Assembly (NCBI GenBank): GCA_036897485.1 | Contig: JAYMTF010000001.1 | Coordinates: 62,001-126,000 of the forward strand | From: Pelargonium nanum | Taxonomy: Eukaryota > Streptophyta > Magnoliopsida > Geraniales > Geraniaceae | Reading direction: 5' to 3' | Length of the DNA: 64,000 nucleotides | In this document: one piece after another, positions 54,066 through 64,000 of the stretch | Position numbering within the stretch: the first letter of the stretch is position 1 | Layout of the letters: each line of letters begins with the position of its first letter | Notes under the pieces: generated by a model | What the model saw: the letters and a program-made list of their open reading frames with translations, nothing else | What the model was told of the DNA's origin: nothing | Databases searched by the model: none | Position numbers and translations under genes: made by a program

Positions 54066-54655
54066 TTCTCTGTCTGTCAATGACAAAGTATTGATCAGTC
54101 GTGGGAGGACTTAACAGGAATGAAGCAATTGCATAATTGCAACTTGAGGACCAGGTACTTGTAAATGGGGAAGGCATTGGAATGACTCAAAACTCTCACA
54201 TTGTTGTTTTAATTGGAAGAATCAAACACGCAGTATTAGGTTCAGACGAGCCTTAAAATGGAATGAGAGAACCAACGATTCTTAGAATAAAAGCGGGGAG
54301 AAGGAAATCTCTAAATCACCTAAATGCACTTACCAAACATGAATAATGGCGAGTCAATAGTTTTACTGAAGTCATTAGAAGTGTTTTTATGAAGCTTTCG
54401 TACTCATTAATAACGCAAAATTTAGAATCGTAAGTTGAGCCAACGACCTTTCATACAAACAGCTAGATACGATTCTAATCTAGATTATAAACTAGCTCAT
54501 TGTTTAAACTTTAATGTCACTACTCACTGCATTCAGCAGGCCAAGAAAGATATACTAAACTATAAGTTTGTGAAAATCATGATGTCATATATACACAGCA
54601 TTTGTGTCAATCACCAAATCCTCCGTTAAATGCAACGCGTGTTCATTATCCAAAT

Positions 54656-57600
54656 CTATGCGCTGTCAGATTCATTACCGGAATCTATATTCATTGGTTG
54701 TGGATTCTTGTATCCAGTGATTTCATCCTGGTATCGCTTTTTATCAGCACGAGCCTTCGCTTCATAAGGTTCTTTATCCTCAGCTGCACAGCACAAGATG
54801 TGTACACAGCTTATTAACACAAGCAAAACTATAAAAATTTAAAGAAAAATAAAATCACCTGATTTAAGTTTAGCTAATCATAGATATGCTTACTTGTCAT
54901 GTTTTTCCACTTATCTCCAAGCACTCTCCCAACATCAGTAAAGGAAATTCCAGGATTGTTTTTCTTTATATTCTGTGATCATCAAGATAATATCAGTAAA
55001 ACCATCCTGTGAGAAGATTGTAATAAATTAACTATAAGTAATAACCAATGAACTCATCCTAATTAAATTTTTTCTTTCCCATCAGAGATGACGACACAGA
55101 TTAGAAAATAGACCCACCTCCCTTTCCATCTGAGAGAAGAACATAAATCCAGATAACGCCCTCTTTGGCGCATTTGGATCCTTCTTCTTCTTTTGCCTTT
55201 TCTTCTTTGTAACATCTTCATCCCCATCTTTGAGTTTCTTCTTGGGAGGTGCCTTAGAAGATGAAGGTTCTTTCTTAGATTCCTTTTTAGCAGGTTTCTG
55301 CAATTAGACACTCATTCGAGTGAGATACAACATATGACTTTATGGTAAAATATGCTTCTTATAGATTTATGAAGAAAACAATGTGCTTGCCTCTTTCTCA
55401 TCTCTGGTAGCGCTAGCATCAGAGTCATCTGCCCCAGAATCATCATCTGTTGGGGAGCCTCCATCATCTTTGTCAGCAACAAAATCTTCATCCTACAAAA
55501 GTTCACCGTATTTAAACAGTTGCAGCAAGTGTACTAGCTCATAAACCATCACATAAAAAACTTGTACACGCGAGAATTGAGTGCCAGAAGAAAGTGCATT
55601 TGCACAATTTGAACACATACATAACAAGCAAGGAATAAGAGGGGGCTGCGCAAAACAGCTATAATAATTCACCTCTTCATCACTCTCATCACCACCAGCT
55701 TCATTCCTAATGCGCTCAAGATGTGGGTCAACAGCATCATCATCATCCTTCAGTAACTCAGACACACGATCTGTAGTTGTTGGGGCATCCCCTAGGTTCA
55801 TAATTTTCAAACCCTTCTCACTGAGTGAATTACCAAGAGTCAAACTTAAGCACAAGCTATTAATTTTATAATAGAAAAGGAACTCAAACTGACCTGATAA
55901 AGTCAAAAAGAGTTTTGTACTCGCTCCTCTGAATGTTCCGAAACAAATGTTCTTGCTCAGTTTTCAATCTGATGAGAAGATCAAAGTAATGCATATTTGA
56001 GCCACCAGCAGAATGCCTCTCAAATTCCACATAGTCAATCTGAAAGAACAAATACATTGGACATACTCAGAATCAGTTCATCATCAATGATCAAATCACA
56101 AATGAGATCACCTAATATGCATGTACAACTAAGAAATTATACCTCTTCATGAAGAATGAGGGTTGGAGGTTTAGGAAGAAAGAAGAAGCTCTTCTCAAGA
56201 GGATACAGGACACCATCCTCAGCTTTCAATGATGACTTTACTGCATAACCTGAATGTTTGCTCTGGAACTTTCCTGTTTTAGTAACCTTGGCACCAGATA
56301 AGCCACGTAATATTGTAGTGAACACCTCATGAATGAGTCCCTGATCGTATAAGCAATACCAGTTAAGTGAGTTTGCACATACGATTATAGAGCTTCAACT
56401 ACTTCAGCAGCACATGGACAAGTATACTATACGTGACAAAAAATAACTTGGCCCTTTGAGGGTGAAGGATTGATAGGGTTTATCACCTTATAAGATGGTT
56501 CTAATTTGCCCTTGTACTTTGTGTTGAAAAGATCTTCATTTATTGACAAAGTGCTCTGAACCACAAAGTCTGTTTCAAACTGCAGATGGGCAACTGATAG
56601 AGTTGATGAATTGCAACCAGTTACAAGAAACTGTATCCAATCCATTTAAAGCAGAGACTAAAAAGAAAAACCAGAAAAATAAAGAATACCTGTAACACAA
56701 TATGTGGATACAAGGTTTGGCCTTTGCGGATTGGTGGATCCAGAGTAACCACAACAAAGGTATGTGGCTGGTTGGACTGCACACAAAGAACAAAAGAAGA
56801 GTTAAGTCAACATGCCACTATACCAAACCAAAACTTGCCAACTGATTTAATGCAAATAATATAATTTGATGCCAAAGTTGTCATATCAATAATACTTTCG
56901 ATTTCAAATAGCCCTAGCATAATACTAAACAGGTGTATGAAATTACCATCTAGCAACATTTTTACAAATAGATATGACACACTAAGAGAGGGAGAACCTT
57001 GGGAAGCAGAAACAGGCGAACAACACTGCTGTACTGAATTTTAAAATCGTTAGCCTGTCCTTGGAGCCGCAAGAATGAGAGATGAAGTTCAACACTATAC
57101 CGACCTCTGCATATCGTAAGTACTTCCATAAGTCATGAAAAAACTGAAAGTATAAAGACCGTGAGCGAATAACAAGATAGATATGCTTTGTGTGCATCGC
57201 CCTTTCTACCAAACCTACCTTGGTGTGAGAATGGCAATACCCTCAAAAGTGACAACAGCTTCTTCACCTCCAGCACCAACATCAGCCATTGACATAATTT
57301 TGTCACGGAAAATCTAAACCAGTTCAATTGACAAGGCATCAGTAAATAATGAAAGCAACCAACTTGCTCAGTTCTAGAACACGTCAGGAAGGAAGTTTAC
57401 CTGTGCAGGAGGATGACTTTCGTCCCCAACAAACTGTGTGTTGGAATTAGGTATGTGAAAGCTAATTTCCATCAATGAATCTTTCTGCAGTCATAACATA
57501 ATTATGCAGCAGAAAACAATAGCTTTACTCATGAACAAGCAAACTAAAATGAATGTTTTAGCTACTACAGATTAATCCAATAAAACAGACCTCATTAGCT

Positions 57601-59212
57601 CCAGTTGTATCATCAACGTGGAACTCCAGAATCACATCATTCTTCCCTTGAAGCTGTGTTTGGGCAACATCTGCTAAAGACACCTCAAATGCTTGCTTTG
57701 AACCAACCATAAAAGCCAACATATTCCCTGAAATATCAAGGGGATTGTCAAGAAAGCCAAAAATGCCAGATTGCATACAGCAGCTAGTGTAAGTACACAT
57801 TAAACAATCGCGGTGACCAAATTCACACAATCAAAGCAACAAAGCATCCTCATCACGGAAGATGCTCAATATTGGAAAGTAATGTAAACAAGAAACTAGA
57901 GTGGAAGTGTGTGTCTATAGCATGTACATAAAATATACAGAAAATCATTTTAGAACCAGCAAATTGAGAGGAAGAGAATATCACCAACCATTTAGATCAA
58001 CTTCTCCCCAATTTCGACCACTAATAGAAAGTTGCTTCTCTTCAGGTAAAAGCCCATAAGTGCTTTGGAATAAATTGTTCACACTTGTTACATCCTACAA
58101 GCCATGAGAGAGCAGTATAAGGATAAACAAAAAACATGTATTTATACGCAAAATTATTAGAAATCAATTTTTTGGGTCATCGTAATTCCAATCAACGCAT
58201 CCTGTACGTAAATATAAGGAACTAAAATAGCAATCCTCACAATCATATTTATCCAACCTGGTTATACATTAAAGTATCTTCAGCAAACAAAACAAGATAA
58301 GCATTTGCATATACCTGAAGCTAGTTCCAAGTATCACCATAGGAAACATAAAACAGGTGAAGGAGAGAGGAACCCAAACCTGGTCACGGAAACCAATGAA
58401 CTTGAAGTACAACCCATCTTTTGTGCGTACAGCAAGCTGATTTGTCCTTGGCACCTTCATCCATGCGACCCCTAAAATATCAGACTTATCGACTTCAACA
58501 GCTTTACCACCACCTTGTTTCTTCCATAATATTCCCCCTGAATGAATCTTAAGCTGTCCTGGGTTCTGCATTTCACAATATTTACAGAAATTTTATATTC
58601 TATACTTGCTTAAAAAATTATGCCAAGTAACTTTTACTCACAAATCCAGCCTACTAGGGTTCCATATGGAGTAAAAAATATATATAACAATCATAAGAAC
58701 TTGGCCTCATCCAATCAAATCAAAAAAATTATATAAAATGCTAACTCTAGGATGCATCAGTAAGGGTTTAAAAAATATATGACAGAAATATATAAACGAA
58801 AACAACGTCTTCTCATCATTCTCATCCATCAATCATACATAAGAATGATGATTTTTTTTCCAAAACATGTAGAGAAGTAAAAATAACTCTGAAAACTTAA
58901 GTTTGACGGAGAAATCAGGTTTTGAAATGGGTACGCACACGACAATGGAATCAAAATTTGTCTATTAACCTACATTTTCCAGCAGTCGAGATTCATTAGA
59001 ACGATCATAACCATCTCAGCTTTTCTCGGCAAAAAAAACCAAAGAAACGAAATCAAGTACAAGAAATAGAAATAATTCCAGAAGCAGCCGAAGAGATCAG
59101 AAAATCGCGTAGCAAAACCAAATAAAAATCACAAGGCCGATATCTAGAGAGAGCTTACGGTGCCGCCGCGGCCTCCGAGGGAGATGTTGTTGAAGAGGTG
59201 ACCGTCAGTCAT
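54656..59212 (-). CDS. SSRP1: FACT histone chaperone subunit SSRP1
   Basis: With SPT16 it forms FACT, which moves H2A-H2B during transcription. Sixteen exons, minus strand, first 59159-59212 and last 54656-54783. Phases close to 643 residues (Arabidopsis about 646). Start [20 protein letters not shown]. The POB3-like/PH region has [39 protein letters not shown] and [20 protein letters not shown]. The middle PH pair has [20 protein letters not shown] and [20 protein letters not shown]. An acidic region lies at about residues 445-515 ([17 protein letters not shown]). A basic stretch precedes the HMG box from about residue 556 ([20 protein letters not shown]). As usual in plants, the HMG box is near the C-terminus. 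Intron 13 uses a GC donor (55390-55389); all others are GT-AG. I recall At3g28730 as the counterpart. Confidence 0.96.
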
Positions 59213-59276
59213 GGCTACGCTACGAAGCGATACACATTCACTGGAAGCGAAAATAATGAAGGAAGCGTAACTTACA

Positions 59277-59284
59277 TATTTATA
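59277..59284 (-). promoter_or_regulatory. Candidate TATA box of SSRP1
   Basis: TATAAATA on the minus strand, 65 bp upstream of the SSRP1 start codon, implying a leader of about 35-40 nt. It lies between the start codon and the tRNA-Glu gene. Confidence 0.5.
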
Positions 59285-59416
59285 AACATACATGGGTGGG
59301 GAGAGGTGTGCGCGCTGCGCATTATAGTGTGTAGCGCCAAATGGGCTTCGATCAGCTGTAACAGAAATTTTAAAAATAATAATAAAAAAATATTTATAAA
59401 AAAAACAAAACAAAAA

Positions 59417-59489
59417 ATTCCGTTGCCGGGACTTGAACCCGGGTCTCTCGGGTGAGAGCCGAGTATCCTAACCAACTAGACTACAACGG
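59417..59489 (-). tRNA. tRNA-Glu (anticodon CTC)
   Basis: 73 nt with a complete cloverleaf. Acceptor stem TCCGTTG pairs with CAACGGA. The D-arm contains the A-box-like TAGTCTAGTTGG. The anticodon stem is CTCGG/CCGAG with loop CTCTCAC, so the anticodon is CTC. The B-box is GGGTTCAAGTCCC, and the discriminator base is A. An oligo(T) run directly downstream on the minus strand (59411-59416) is a Pol III terminator. It has no intron and no encoded CCA. Confidence 0.97.
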
Positions 59490-60230
59490 AAGCTGATAGT
59501 TGTCTACAGGTGTTTGTTTTAACTACATTACTTTTGAGTTCAATCTATAACTTATTCTATTAACAGCAAAACAATCGTACATTACAAATCAATTATGTGA
59601 TTTTAAGTTTGCACTGATTATGAGTCAACCTATCAAAACTATGTACTCAGAACACTTTGTCGGAAATCTGAAAGGAGCATAATTTATACAAAAATCCTGA
59701 TCGCAAAACACACGGGTGTGCTCCAATGTGAATCATAATTGTGTGATAATTCATTGATGATATGTTTTAATTTGCCAAATTCATGTTTCTTTGGTTTAAC
59801 TCTTTATCAGCTCGGGGTAGAAATTAGGAGCTTGTAAGAGAGGTAAGTTCAGAATAAACAATGTACACGTACAGAAGATGGCTCAACATTCATGAGGCAA
59901 ACTGAAAGCTTAGCTCGAGTATTATTACAAGTATGAGACAACTACCATACTTAAAACAATCATGTGCTAAGGGGGAAAGAATCATTCTATCTGCGTAAAC
60001 AAAAAGAATCATCCGCGTGAACAGGGGTGATTATAATGTATTACACTCTTGCATGAGAAAAAAAATTCAACTCACTGTTTTGTGCCTCAATTCCCCCCTC
60101 TTTTATTCGCATAAATCACAAGAACTTCCGGTTAATGAACACCATTAAGGTATTCATTTATCACATTTCCGTGAAATGTGACCAAAAATTTATCTAAAGA
60201 AATTAAAAGTTATGCCTTCTGAAGAATGAT
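59490..60230. other. Spacer: tRNA upstream flank and PDC-E2 3' flank
   Basis: AT-rich, contains the 3' untranslated region of PDC-E2 and the upstream flank of the tRNA gene. Nothing else is recognised. Confidence 0.55.
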
Positions 60231-63200
60231 CTAGAGTAACATTGACATGGGATCTTCCACATAGCCTTTAAATGCTTTCAACCATTCTGCGCCAATTGCA
60301 CCTGAGAAAGCCCAGCAAAAACGATCAGGATTTTATTACCATGAGGGGTACTTGCATTGGAGTGACTTTGTATATGTAAAATGACTATTAGGGCTACGCA
60401 CCATCAATGACACGGTGATCACAGCTTAGTGTTACAGACATGAAGGAAGCAAAGTTGTATTCGCCAGCAGCAGAGCCAGGAACAACCCTCTTCTCAGCTG
60501 TTCATCCACAACGTTGTATTTATAAGAATAATGCATAGTGAGGAGAAAAGAGGGTCATCAGTTTTGGTAAACTAGTGCATTGTTAAATGCCCATCTTACC
60601 AGATCCAACCGCAAGAATGCCAGCCTGAGGAGGATTTATTATGGCACAGAACTGTTTGATTCCAAAGGGCCCTCCTAAGTTTGACACTGTGAATGTGCCT
60701 CCCTGCAGTTAAAATTAAACTAGGATTTATATCCTGATACAGAAACCGATATCATGAGGCACACTCCATCTATAATGAATTAGTGACAGAGCAAAAGATC
60801 AGTCTGACCTCATAATCTTCTGGTTTCAAGCTGTTCTCTCTCGCTTTCTGGGCCAAAAGCTTGACCTCTTCACTAATCCCAGATAAACCTTTCTTGTCCG
60901 CATTCTGCAAAAGTTCATATGAGGTGAACAAAAGTTAAAATATGTGAGATGTCAAATTAACAGTACAATGGCATTGAACTATGACAATTGCTCACTCTGA
61001 TAACAGGAACATAAAGCCCATTGTCTGTTTGAACCGCGACATTGATATTCACATCGTGGAATCTAAATTAGAATTGGAGGAAGAATTATTACATCAGATA
61101 GGATAGCATTAATTAATAAAAATAAGCGTGCAATGCAACTGATATTAGGGTATATGAATGTACGCTTACTGGCGGATATAGTTATCAGTCCATGAGCTGT
61201 TGCACTGAGGAACTTTCCGAAGTGCTAAAGCAGCAGCCTGCAGTTATGGTGATATAAAGATTAACCCATGACTAACTTTTAAATAACCAAAACAATATAA
61301 GAAAAAATGAAGACATTGTGATGGCGGTGGTTGGGGGGGGGGGGGGGGCTATACTGATTTGAGAAGTATATTGATTAGCAATTCCCTAATGGAAACCAAT
61401 GCCAAGCACATAACTTCTGAGGAAAATGGATGAAGGGCCAGATTTGACAAATAAGAGGTCATTCGATACCCAGCCCAAGAATACATCTTGAACTAACTTA
61501 ATGCTCTGTTTGGATTCTTGGATTTGAGCCAAATCCAATAGGAATGAAAACATGCCTACAACATGGAATTTCAAATGATAACTCTTACCTTATCATTTGA
61601 AATTCTATGATTTCACAAACATTATATTTATTTCAAATCCAGTTCCCAAATGCAACCTAAGAGTATTTTAAGGTCGGGAGTAATAGAATTCCAAAGGAAT
61701 TGTACATGAGAAGATAATTGTAACCCAACAGGTCTGATCCATAAATGTCAATGCTCTAAATAACACCAGTGAAGTTACATACCTTAATAACAAGGTCATT
61801 GACAGATATCCGCTTCCCTCCAGAAGCTTCTTGTGATGCATTGAGTTGGCTCCGCAAGCTGGAGATCAAGCAAGAGGTAAGATTCTCACTAATCAATCAA
61901 TGGCTAATGTCACAAACAAAGACAGGAACAGATACTCACTCCATAAGCTTGTCAACACATGTATCTACTGTTAAATAATAATGGGGAATAGTTTGCTTTG
62001 ACATTAACAAACGAGAAGCTGTGATCTGTCAAGAAAAAAAAAATCATCAGGAAACTAAAATGGAAAAAGACAAGCGATCCGGGTTAGTTAGAGGTGGTGC
62101 TGAAGTAACCATGGCAAGATATTGATCAAGTTCTTCAACATTAGACTACTTGAATACAAACTAGATACACCACAGAGCCAAGTAATGGCATTATGGGATG
62201 TATTCAAGCGGTTGAATGAGCACATAAGAATGTATAGCAAATTCCCTGGTGGTTGTGATTCACTTCATAAAAGTCAGTTGAGAATGATATTAACAAATAT
62301 ATTAAACCTCCAACATAAAGTAGAGCCAACCGAAAAAGTTTGTGCAAATATAACCATTAAATTGTTCAGATAGCATATACACATGATGATGACAACCACA
62401 ATAGTCTCCATCCCCGATGTTACCTTTCTTATCTGAGAATGAGGGATGTCCGTGTAATCCACTGATGGAATTGATGTACCCACTGTCTTGGGGGTCGTTG
62501 CTGAATCTTCCTTCCGACCAGAAGCTACACCATTAGGAAAAATCAATAAGGTTCCCTCCAGTAACCACAAAACTATAAAAAAAGATAGGATCCCCAAAAC
62601 CATATATACAGTACAGAGACTGGCAAGGAAAACATTTTTGTCTAGAATAAAAACAAAAGACAATACCTAGGTAATCTTCAATATCAGCCTTCACGATGCT
62701 TCCATCAGGACCTGTTCCTTTGATGCTTGAAAGGGGTACCTAAATTTGTGTAAAAAAAAGTTAAAACAATAAATATGTCATCTATACAGAACTCCACAAT
62801 CGAAAACCCAGCCTCATAATTTCATAACAAATTTTATCAGCGGAAAAATTCCTATAAACTACCTTGTGATCTTCGGCCAGTTTTCGTGCAAGGGGACTAG
62901 CAAAAATGCGATCATGAGAAGCTGCACTGGGCTTGGAAACCTTTGGCTCTGTGGAACTGACTGGTTTATGAACCACCTCCTCCTTGGGTGGTGTAGGAGG
63001 GGATGGCACATCGGCTACATCAGCACCACTATCTGATGCTGAAGGAGTGTAATCTTTAAATTTTGCAATGTCACCTTCCTCTTCAACAGTAATTGCAATC
63101 ACCTATATTAAGCAAACATTCAAGTCCATTACTGAATACAGAGACCACCAAATAGATTGACTCACAATGTGAGGAAAAAAAATGGTGAAAAATAGTCTTC

Positions 63201-63897
63201 TTTGAATTTATAAGATCCAAAAAAAATCCTTTAATTCTCAACATAGAATAGAAGAAATGACACTTCCATACAATATATTGATTGAACTATATGCCATGAT
63301 CAATGAATTCAATTTATATGTGGAATATGCATTTGGCCAGGGTTGACAAAATACATACTTCATATAGTATTATATTTATAGGCAAATAGAAATCGCAATG
63401 GCATGAGGCCGCCTGGGCCAGGGGTTCAAATAGAGAATTTCTTCTGAAACCAACAACAATCAATATACCTCACCAACTTTAATCTCCTTCGCTCCATCTC
63501 CCTGTATAATCTTGGCAAGGTAACCTTCCTCCATGCATTCCATCTCAACTGTTGCTTTGTCCTTAATCAAAATACGAGCAAAGTGTAAACTTTACATAAA
63601 TACCAAAAAACTATAAATTACATAGAAGAAATTTTATAAACTACAGAAATTTGACCAATAATCAGTAGAAGGGCATACAGTTTCAACTTCACAGAGTACT
63701 TCACCAGGAGAAACTTTATCACCCTCTTTCTTCAACCATTTCGCAATATTTCCCTACATTTCATTAGAGAAACATTTAGCACTAGCAGAAATACAAGATC
63801 AAGTAATTAGAACAACTTAATAAGCTTTCAGAGGTGCATGCCTCAGTCATTGTCGGTGAGAGAGAAGGCATGCCAATCTCCTGATGTGGAGGGAGAC
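60231..63897 (-). CDS. Dihydrolipoyl acetyltransferase, mitochondrial pyruvate dehydrogenase E2 (5' end missing)
   Basis: The E2 core transfers acetyl from lipoyl-lysine to CoA. Thirteen exons are visible on the minus strand: 63842-63897, 63679-63753, 63469-63561, 62863-63102, 62667-62739, 62424-62524, 61940-62025, 61783-61858, 61170-61237, 60996-61062, 60809-60904, 60600-60702 and 60402-60497. The final piece is 60231-60301. About 430 residues are visible; presequence exons lie beyond the right edge. The lipoyl domain has [11 protein letters not shown] and the lipoylated Lys in [12 protein letters not shown] Pro/Ser hinge follows, then the E1/E3-binding domain with [20 protein letters not shown]. 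The catalytic domain has [39 protein letters not shown] and the active-site [20 protein letters not shown]. The intron after 63842 has a GC donor. No frameshift is seen. It resembles At3g13930 and At1g54220. Confidence 0.95.
61333..61348. repeat. G16 homopolymer in a PDC-E2 intron
   Basis: Sixteen consecutive G on the plus strand (C on the coding strand) in the intron between the 61783 and 61237 exons. Length is likely polymorphic or uncertain. Confidence 0.9.
61502..61657. mobile_element. Tourist-like (PIF/Harbinger) MITE, 156 bp, in a PDC-E2 intron
   Basis: Flanked by TAA direct repeats (61499-61501 and 61658-61660), the PIF/Harbinger target size. The ends are imperfect inverted repeats sharing TTTGG and TGGATTTGA. 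The centre is a perfect palindrome of GAATTTCAAATGATAA arms around an 8 nt loop, about 61566-61605. No coding capacity. Confidence 0.65.
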
Positions 63898-64000
63898 CTG
63901 ATACACATTTCAAACAATCCACAATACGTTGAATGAACAATCACAAATGAAGCAACTAAACCAAACAAATTAGAAAGGAAGAACCAAAAGTCACAAATGA

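Larger units (their letters stand above)
52410..54655. other. Spacer between pectate lyase and SSRP1
   Basis: Pectate lyase 3' untranslated region with T runs near 52479 and 52570, then a truncated LINE, a degenerate tandem repeat, and the SSRP1 3' flank. No host gene is seen. Confidence 0.6.

Overview
The window is nuclear DNA from a flowering plant, most likely a core eudicot. Genes are split by many short AT-rich introns, intergenic DNA is AT-rich with small MITE-type transposons, and every protein has a clear Arabidopsis-type counterpart. The sequence does not let me name the species. Exon boundaries were set by hand from conserved protein sequence plus splice dinucleotides, and phases were checked arithmetically for nearly every exon.

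Layout, left to right. p24 beta cargo receptor (minus, 3' part cut by the window edge, 1-1224). Plastid indole-3-glycerol phosphate synthase (minus, 2614-6721). A 3.7 kb spacer with a CACTA-type MITE. A 30-exon PPIP5K/VIH inositol pyrophosphate kinase-phosphatase (plus, 10393-25075). Thioredoxin h (minus, 25473-26088). A damaged NPF/NRT1-PTR transporter (minus, 26713-28781). MidA/NDUFAF7-type complex I assembly methyltransferase (minus, 30055-33971). RLCK VII kinase of the PBL34/35/36 group (plus, 35272-38019). HIR band-7 protein (plus, 39621-40924). VDAC porin (minus, 41523-44460). Short-loop PIN5/PIN8-type auxin carrier (minus, 46019-47888). Pectate lyase (plus, 50439-52409). A 5'-truncated LINE (52851-53533). 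FACT subunit SSRP1 (minus, 54656-59212). tRNA-Glu(CTC) (minus, 59417-59489). Mitochondrial pyruvate dehydrogenase E2 (minus, 60231 to beyond the right edge).

The genes do not form a pathway. Their order is the main large-scale signal. VIH, PBL kinase, HIR, VDAC, PIN8-like and pectate lyase recall two paralogous Arabidopsis blocks (around At3g01270-At3g01310 and At5g15070-At5g15110, from memory). The MidA, PBL and SSRP1 genes recall a third block (around At3g28690-At3g28730). The window looks like an unduplicated version of an ancestral block that Arabidopsis holds in fractionated copies.

The most unusual local features are these. The conserved splice donor of VIH exon 16 is absent, with an in-frame stop 10 nt further on and a Stowaway-like MITE just beyond it. 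The NPF transporter has two frameshifts and a non-AG acceptor. Nearly all of one pectate lyase intron is four tandem 90 bp nested palindromes. A 133 bp tandem duplication copies a splice donor in the MidA gene. Two introns have GC donors (SSRP1 and PDC-E2). I found no CRISPR array, no intact virus-like element and no clearly novel multi-gene system.
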